Assembly: GCA_934309345.1 (NCBI GenBank)
Contig: CAKRDD010000038.1
Coordinates: 1-9,028 of the forward strand
Origin: an uncultured Mediterraneibacter sp.
Lineage (GTDB): Bacteria; Bacillota; Clostridia; Lachnospirales; Lachnospiraceae
DNA length: 9,028 nt
Direction: 5' to 3'
Both the position numbers and the translations under genes were made by a program. Below, piece after piece: positions 5,198-9,028 of the stretch. Numbering within the stretch: position 1 is the first letter of the stretch; every line of letters begins with the position of its first letter. The notes beneath the pieces are model-generated. The model was given only the letters and a program-made list of their open reading frames with translations, was not told where the DNA came from and did no database searches.

Positions 5198-5225
5198 TGC
5201 CGGTCGCAACAGATTGTGACCGGCA
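5198..5225 (+). promoter_or_regulatory. Strong hairpin in the pelD-pelE gap
   Basis: The 12-base arms 5198-5209 (TGCCGGTCGCAA) and 5214-5225 (TTGTGACCGGCA) pair with a single G-U and a CAGA tetraloop. It lies 30 bases after the pelD stop and 8 bases before the pelE ribosome binding site. With only TATTTG following it should terminate partially at most; it may set the pelD/pelE ratio by attenuation or protect an mRNA end. Confidence 0.5.
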
Positions 5226-5233
5226 TATTTGTG

Positions 5234-5237
5234 GGAG
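5234..5237 (+). promoter_or_regulatory. Ribosome binding site fixing the pelE start
   Basis: GGAG (within GGGAGAG, 5233-5239) lies 7 bases before ATG 5245, and the hydrophobic helix begins at once after that ATG. The in-frame TTG at 5197 would add 16 polar residues encoded by the hairpin and has no comparable site. Confidence 0.75.
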
Positions 5238-5244
5238 AGATATT

Positions 5245-6138
5245 ATGATTCAAACAGTGCTTGGGATACTTCTGATCCTATTACATATTGTTTGTTGTGT
5301 TTTGGTCTGGATAGGGATAAAGACACATTTTCTGGAAGTGAAAAAATATCTGATCGGACTTGTAGTCTTTGTTCCTTTCTGGGGGACAATATGTGTGCTG
5401 CTTTTGCATTTGCAGAGGCTGACGAAAAGAGACAACAGAATAGAACCGGGAGTGGAAAAGCTTCGTGTGAATGAAGAGATTTATAAAAATATTTTTCAGG
5501 CAGCTTCTGATATGGATGAGAAGATTGTTCCGCTGGAGGAAGCACTTCTGATCAATAAGCCGGGGGTACGACGTGAGCTGATCATGGATGTGCTAAACGA
5601 CGATCCGGAAGAATACATGGACATTTTGAAACAGGCTCGTATGAACGAAGATGTAGAGGTAGTTCATTATGCGATCACAGCTATGGTCGAGCTCTCCAAG
5701 GAGTATGACTTCCGATTACAGAAACTGGAAAAACTGTATACGGCATCTCCGAATGATCCCGAAGTTCTGGATCAGTATTGTGACTTTATGGAAGAGTATC
5801 TGAATCAGGGAATTCTGGAAGCGCAGATGGAGAAAGAACAGCGAGTTCGTTATATCCGGCTTTTGAATCAAAAGCTGAAGATAAAAGCAACGCTCCATAC
5901 ATGTGTGTGCCTGTTTGAAAATCTGATGAAAAACGGAGATTATGTTCAGGCGGAAGAGATTCTGGAACTTATGGATCAGAAATGGCACCACAGAGAAGAA
6001 TTCTGGACTCTGAAGATACAGTATCTGGCGGAACGTAAAATGGCATCTAAGTTACAGGCATGTTTAAGACAGATGAAGGAGGAACACATTTATCTGTCTT
6101 CTAAGAGTAAGGAGGCATTGGATTTTTGGTTAGATTAA
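5245..6138 (+). CDS. pelE: PelE-like membrane protein with TPR-like helices
   Basis: 297 residues from ATG 5245. Two membrane helices (about 2-24, IQTVLGILLILLHIVCC..., and about 36-57, YLIGLVVFVPFWGTICVLLL) form a hairpin anchor. The rest is soluble, alpha-helical and charged; residues ~85-297 look like TPR or related helix-pair repeats (for example the unit around KNGDYVQAEEILELMD). Two membrane helices followed by TPR is the known architecture of PelE, thought to scaffold the membrane complex with PelD, PelF and PelG. Sequence similarity between PelE proteins is low, so the call leans on topology and its place between pelD and pelA, as in Gram-positive pel operons. The stop overlaps the start of the next gene by 13 bases, implying translational coupling. 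Confidence 0.78.
   Translation: MIQTVLGILLILLHIVCCVLVWIGIKTHFLEVKKYLIGLVVFVPFWGTICVLLLHLQRLTKRDNRIEPGVEKLRVNEEIYKNIFQAASDMDEKIVPLEEALLINKPGVRRELIMDVLNDDPEEYMDILKQARMNEDVEVVHYAITAMVELSKEYDFRLQKLEKLYTASPNDPEVLDQYCDFMEEYLNQGILEAQMEKEQRVRYIRLLNQKLKIKATLHTCVCLFENLMKNGDYVQAEEILELMDQKWHHREEFWTLKIQYLAERKMASKLQACLRQMKEEHIYLSSKSKEALDFWLD
6109..6115 (+). promoter_or_regulatory. Ribosome binding site supporting the TTG start of the deacetylase gene
   Basis: AAGGAGG lies inside the end of pelE, 10 bases before TTG 6126. It is the only strong site near the start of this frame, and the signal-anchor helix follows directly, so the TTG and the 13-base overlap with pelE are credible. Confidence 0.65.
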
Positions 6139-7967
6139 AATCATTGAAAACATTTCCGTTTAAAAGTATGTTAGTAATCCTGTGCGTCTTTATGATGATG
6201 GCAGTTGTTCTTTTTGCTGAACGAAGCGGAATTCAATATACAGAAAAGAATAGAAAAGTTGCGTATCTCGATCGAGAAGAAGTAGTCACCGAACAGACGG
6301 CTGTAAAGTCGCTTACGAAGACCTGTCTGGTCCTTCGTAACAGTGCGGATGAAGCAAGTGAACAGGCCTGGACACAGTTTCAGCAAATGTTTAAAGATAT
6401 GAAGGTCGGGACGGATGTAGTCGATCTGCAGAGTGATTCTGTGATCCCTGACTATGAAGAGTATGAAACAGTTGTTGTATTATTAAGTGATATCAGTCCA
6501 TTGAAAGAGAAACTTTTGGAACTGTGTGACTGGGTTTCGGAAGGTGGAAATGCACTCTTTGCGATGACTCTTCAGAAAACGGCATATACATCGATGATAG
6601 AGCAGAAACTGGGAATTATTTCTTCCGGTTATGAAAATACAGTTGTAGACAGCATTTATTTTGAACCGGATTTTATGCTTGGCGGCGGGCAGGCTTATGA
6701 AATCACAGATCCATATGATTCTGCCTGGGCAGTGCAGCTGAGTGAGCAGGCGAAGGTTCATGCGCAGGTAGGGGACGAAAACGGTCAGCCGGTCATCTGG
6801 GAAAATCAATATGGAAAAGGAAAGTTTGTAGTAGATAATTTTGGATTGTACGAGAAGGCAGTCCGTGGATTTTATGCAGCGTCTTACAGCCTTCTTACGG
6901 ATGTCGGTGTCTATCCGGTGATCAATGGATCAACCTTTTATCTGGATGACTTCCCATCACCGGTTCCAAATGGAGACGGTACTTATGTGAAACGTGATTA
7001 TGGGATGAGCATCAGTGAGTTTTATATGAATGTATGGTGGCCGGATATGCTGGAGCTTGCCTCTGAGCATGGCATCCATTATACAGGTGTGATGATTGAA
7101 AACTATGAGGATGAGACAGATGGAACGATTGAGAAGCAGAAAGATACCAAACGATTTCAATATTTTGGGAATATGCTGCTCCATCAGGGCGGAGAGCTCG
7201 GATATCATGGTTACAATCATCAGCCGTTAAGTCTTCCAAATACGGATTATGGTGACGTGCTTCCATATGATACCTGGAAAAATCAATCAGCGATGAAAAA
7301 GGCTGTAAAGGAGCTGGTAAGATTTAGCAATGAAATATTTCCGGGTATATCAATGTCGGTTTATGTACCGCCGTCCAATGTATTGTCGGCAGAAGGAAGA
7401 GGAATGCTTGCAAAGGATTTTCCACAGATCAGGACGATCGCCAGTAACTATTTCACCGGTGAGTTTGCTTATGTGCAGGAATTTGAAGTGGCGGAGGATG
7501 GTATTGTGGAACAGCCGCGTATTATTTCCGGTGCGATCATTGATGGCTATATGAAGATGGCAGCATTGTCTGAATTGAACATGCATTTTGTGAACAGCCA
7601 TTTTATACATCCGGATGATCTTCTGGACGAAGATCGCGGTGCGGCACTTGGCTGGGAAAAACTGAAGGGAAACTTAAGTGATTATATGGACTGGCTGGAT
7701 GATTCAGCACCATCCTTGAGACAGCTTACAGGTTCGGAACTCTCCGGCGCGATCCAGCGCTACGGAGCGGTCACATTTACAAAGACAGTGACAGATCAGG
7801 AGATCAGACTGGAGCTTGACAATTTTTATGATGAAGTGTATTTTATGGTGCGGATCAACGAAGGAACACCGGGGGAGGTTTCGGGAGGAAAACTTACGCA
7901 TTTGACCGGAAACCTCTATTTGCTCAAGGCAAAGGAGCCGACTGTAACCATCGAGAAAACAGAATAA
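6126..7967 (+). CDS. pelA: PelA-type polysaccharide deacetylase (DUF2194/CE4-like), membrane anchored
   Basis: 613 residues from TTG 6126. A basic N-terminus and one hydrophobic helix (about 14-31, SMLVILCVFMMMAVVLFA) give a signal anchor, placing the rest outside. Residues ~64-265 look like an alpha/beta domain (GATase-like fold, inferred). The deacetylase barrel follows: YLDDFPSP with D274/D275 as catalytic base and metal ligand, GYHGYNH with H361 and H365 as metal ligands, and SHFIHPDD with H492/H495 as the late catalytic histidine motif. The tail (~545-610) looks like a small beta domain. It matches the separate deacetylase gene (pelADA) of Gram-positive pel operons, which would remove N-acetyl groups from the polymer to make it cationic. 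I see no region corresponding to the hydrolase domain of Pseudomonas PelA. Confidence 0.85.
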   Translation: MVRLKSLKTFPFKSMLVILCVFMMMAVVLFAERSGIQYTEKNRKVAYLDREEVVTEQTAVKSLTKTCLVLRNSADEASEQAWTQFQQMFKDMKVGTDVVDLQSDSVIPDYEEYETVVVLLSDISPLKEKLLELCDWVSEGGNALFAMTLQKTAYTSMIEQKLGIISSGYENTVVDSIYFEPDFMLGGGQAYEITDPYDSAWAVQLSEQAKVHAQVGDENGQPVIWENQYGKGKFVVDNFGLYEKAVRGFYAASYSLLTDVGVYPVINGSTFYLDDFPSPVPNGDGTYVKRDYGMSISEFYMNVWWPDMLELASEHGIHYTGVMIENYEDETDGTIEKQKDTKRFQYFGNMLLHQGGELGYHGYNHQPLSLPNTDYGDVLPYDTWKNQSAMKKAVKELVRFSNEIFPGISMSVYVPPSNVLSAEGRGMLAKDFPQIRTIASNYFTGEFAYVQEFEVAEDGIVEQPRIISGAIIDGYMKMAALSELNMHFVNSHFIHPDDLLDEDRGAALGWEKLKGNLSDYMDWLDDSAPSLRQLTGSELSGAIQRYGAVTFTKTVTDQEIRLELDNFYDEVYFMVRINEGTPGEVSGGKLTHLTGNLYLLKAKEPTVTIEKTE

Positions 7968-7994
7968 AATACGAAGCAGTAAAATGCGGCAGAT

Positions 7995-8000
7995 AAGGAG
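7995..8000 (+). promoter_or_regulatory. Ribosome binding site fixing the GTG start of pelF
   Basis: AAGGAG ends 6 bases before GTG 8007, and the PelF N-terminus RICLILEGCYPYV starts immediately after. The overlapping TTG at 8005 is out of frame. Confidence 0.75.
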
Positions 8001-8006
8001 TTAGTT

Positions 8007-9028
8007 GTGAGAATCTGTCTTATATTAGAGGGATGTTATCCCTATGTGTTTGGCGGTGTATCCACATGGATGCATCAGTATATCAATGAAATGAAAGAGC
8101 ATGAGTTTGTTCTGTGGGTGATCGGAGCAAATGCGAAGGATCGAGGGAAATTTGTCTACGAACTTCCTGAAAATGTCGTCGAAGTCCATGAAGTTTTCCT
8201 GGATGATGCCCTGAGGCTGAAGGATTCAGGAAAAATGCTTCATGTTTTTACGAAGGAAGAAAAGAACAGCCTGAAGGAACTGATGCTGTGCAAACGTCCG
8301 GACTGGGAGGTTTTGTTTCACCTTTATTATGATCAGAAACTGAACCCGATGTCCTTTTTGAAAAGTGAAGAGTTTTTGAATATATTGACAGAGTGCTGTA
8401 TAAAAGATTATCCATATACTCCGTTTGCAGATGCATTTCACACGATGCGTTCTATGCTGCTTCCGGTTCTTTATCTGATGGGAAGCAAAGTGCCTAAGGC
8501 AGATGTTTATCACGCGATCTGTACGGGGTACGGAGGACTTCTTGCGTGTCTCGGCGGATATGTCTATAAGAAGAAAGTGCTTTTGACGGAGCATGGAATT
8601 TATACAAGAGAGCGTGAAGAAGAAATCATCCGTGCAAAATGGGTACAGCCGGCATTTAAAAAGCAGTGGATCGCCTTCTTTTATATGTTGTCGGATATTA
8701 TTTATACGAGAGCCTTTTCTGTCTCAGCGTTGTTCACCAATGCTATGCTTGCACAGATCCAGATGGGATGTGACAAGGAGAAATGTCGTGTAGTTGAGAA
8801 TGGAATCAATTACGAACGACTCTCTTCTATTCCGTTGAAAGAAGAAGACGGATGGGTTGATATTGGCGCAGTTGTTCGTCTGGCGCCGATCAAGGATATC
8901 AAGACAATGATTTATGCGTTTTACGAGCTGTGCACGAAAAGAGAGCATGTGCGTCTCCACATTATGGGAGGCGTCGATGATGAGGAGTATGCGCAGGAGT
9001 GTTATGCGCTGGTCGATCAGCTTCATCT
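8007..9028 (+). CDS. pelF: PelF glycosyltransferase (GT4), C-terminus beyond the window
   Basis: Open from GTG 8007 to the window edge (340 codons, no stop); complete PelF proteins are about 470-500 residues, so roughly two thirds are present. PelF hallmarks are visible: N-terminal EGCYPYVFGGVSTW (8-21), LLTEHGIYTRERE (192-204), the domain-junction ENGINYERL (264-272), and VVRLAPIKDIKT (289-300), with the Arg and Lys of the GT4 nucleotide-diphosphate site. PelF is a cytosolic enzyme taking a nucleotide-activated hexosamine donor and working with the membrane protein PelG to build and export the chain. The gap of 39 bases after the deacetylase stop and the lack of any terminator there indicate the same operon. 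pelG is expected directly downstream. The GTG start is unambiguous. Confidence 0.93.
   Translation, partial: MRICLILEGCYPYVFGGVSTWMHQYINEMKEHEFVLWVIGANAKDRGKFVYELPENVVEVHEVFLDDALRLKDSGKMLHVFTKEEKNSLKELMLCKRPDWEVLFHLYYDQKLNPMSFLKSEEFLNILTECCIKDYPYTPFADAFHTMRSMLLPVLYLMGSKVPKADVYHAICTGYGGLLACLGGYVYKKKVLLTEHGIYTREREEEIIRAKWVQPAFKKQWIAFFYMLSDIIYTRAFSVSALFTNAMLAQIQMGCDKEKCRVVENGINYERLSSIPLKEEDGWVDIGAVVRLAPIKDIKTMIYAFYELCTKREHVRLHIMGGVDDEEYAQECYALVDQLH

Noticed and set aside
5197..5244. N-terminal extension of pelE from a TTG at 5197
   Set aside because: The extra 16 residues are polar, encoded by a strong hairpin, and lack a ribosome binding site. ATG 5245 has GGAG at 7 bases and starts directly with the membrane helix.
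5243..5545. Antisense and alternate-frame open stretches over the pel genes (for example 5243-5545, 6483-6809, 8226-8594 on the - strand)
   Set aside because: They lie opposite well-supported genes, have no ribosome binding sites of note, and translate to Cys/His-rich sequences typical of shadow frames.

Overview
The window reads as chromosome of a low-GC Gram-positive anaerobe, most likely a gut Clostridia/Lachnospiraceae-type organism. The grounds are AT-rich intergenic DNA, strong AGGAGG-type ribosome binding sites, several GTG/TTG starts, small DUF6219- and DUF6440-like proteins that I associate with this group, and a Gram-positive form of an exopolysaccharide operon. The species cannot be named from the sequence alone.

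Layout. Positions 1-1160 (+ strand) are an AT-rich block of three small genes: a 61-residue DUF6440-like protein with no ATG/GTG/TTG start, a short XRE-type HTH/membrane protein that looks internally deleted, and a 69-residue two-helix membrane protein (DUF6219-like). Palindromes lie between them. A hairpin at 1210-1244 separates this block from a convergent gene. Positions 1254-2405 (- strand) encode a membrane-anchored diguanylate cyclase with an intact AGDEF active site but no RxxD inhibitory site. It has a good promoter of its own at 2428-2456. Positions 2406-3070 hold no gene but contain four separate inverted-repeat structures, including an interleaved A-B-A'-B' pair. From 3071 to the right edge (+ strand) runs one operon: pelD, pelE, a pelA-type deacetylase gene and pelF. 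The last is cut by the window edge after 340 codons; pelG would be expected next.

How the genes fit together. This is the pelDEA(DA)FG arrangement known from Gram-positive bacteria, best studied in Bacillus cereus, where a degenerate GGDEF domain in PelD binds c-di-GMP to switch on synthesis of a Pel-like cationic polysaccharide. The neighbouring cyclase is a plausible source of that c-di-GMP. It makes the signal without visible product inhibition, while PelD keeps the RxxD receptor motif (R649-D652). PelE (two membrane helices plus TPR-like helices) would scaffold the complex. PelF (GT4 glycosyltransferase) would polymerise the sugar. The PelA-like enzyme (CE4/DUF2194-type, membrane anchored) would deacetylate the product outside the cell. 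No outer-membrane PelB/PelC genes occur between the pel genes seen here, as expected for a Gram-positive cell.

The main points for a second look are the degenerate NAD-epimerase-like domain at the N-terminus of PelD, the structured region between cyclase and pel operon, the inverted repeat over the pelD promoter, and the apparent AUA start of the first small gene.
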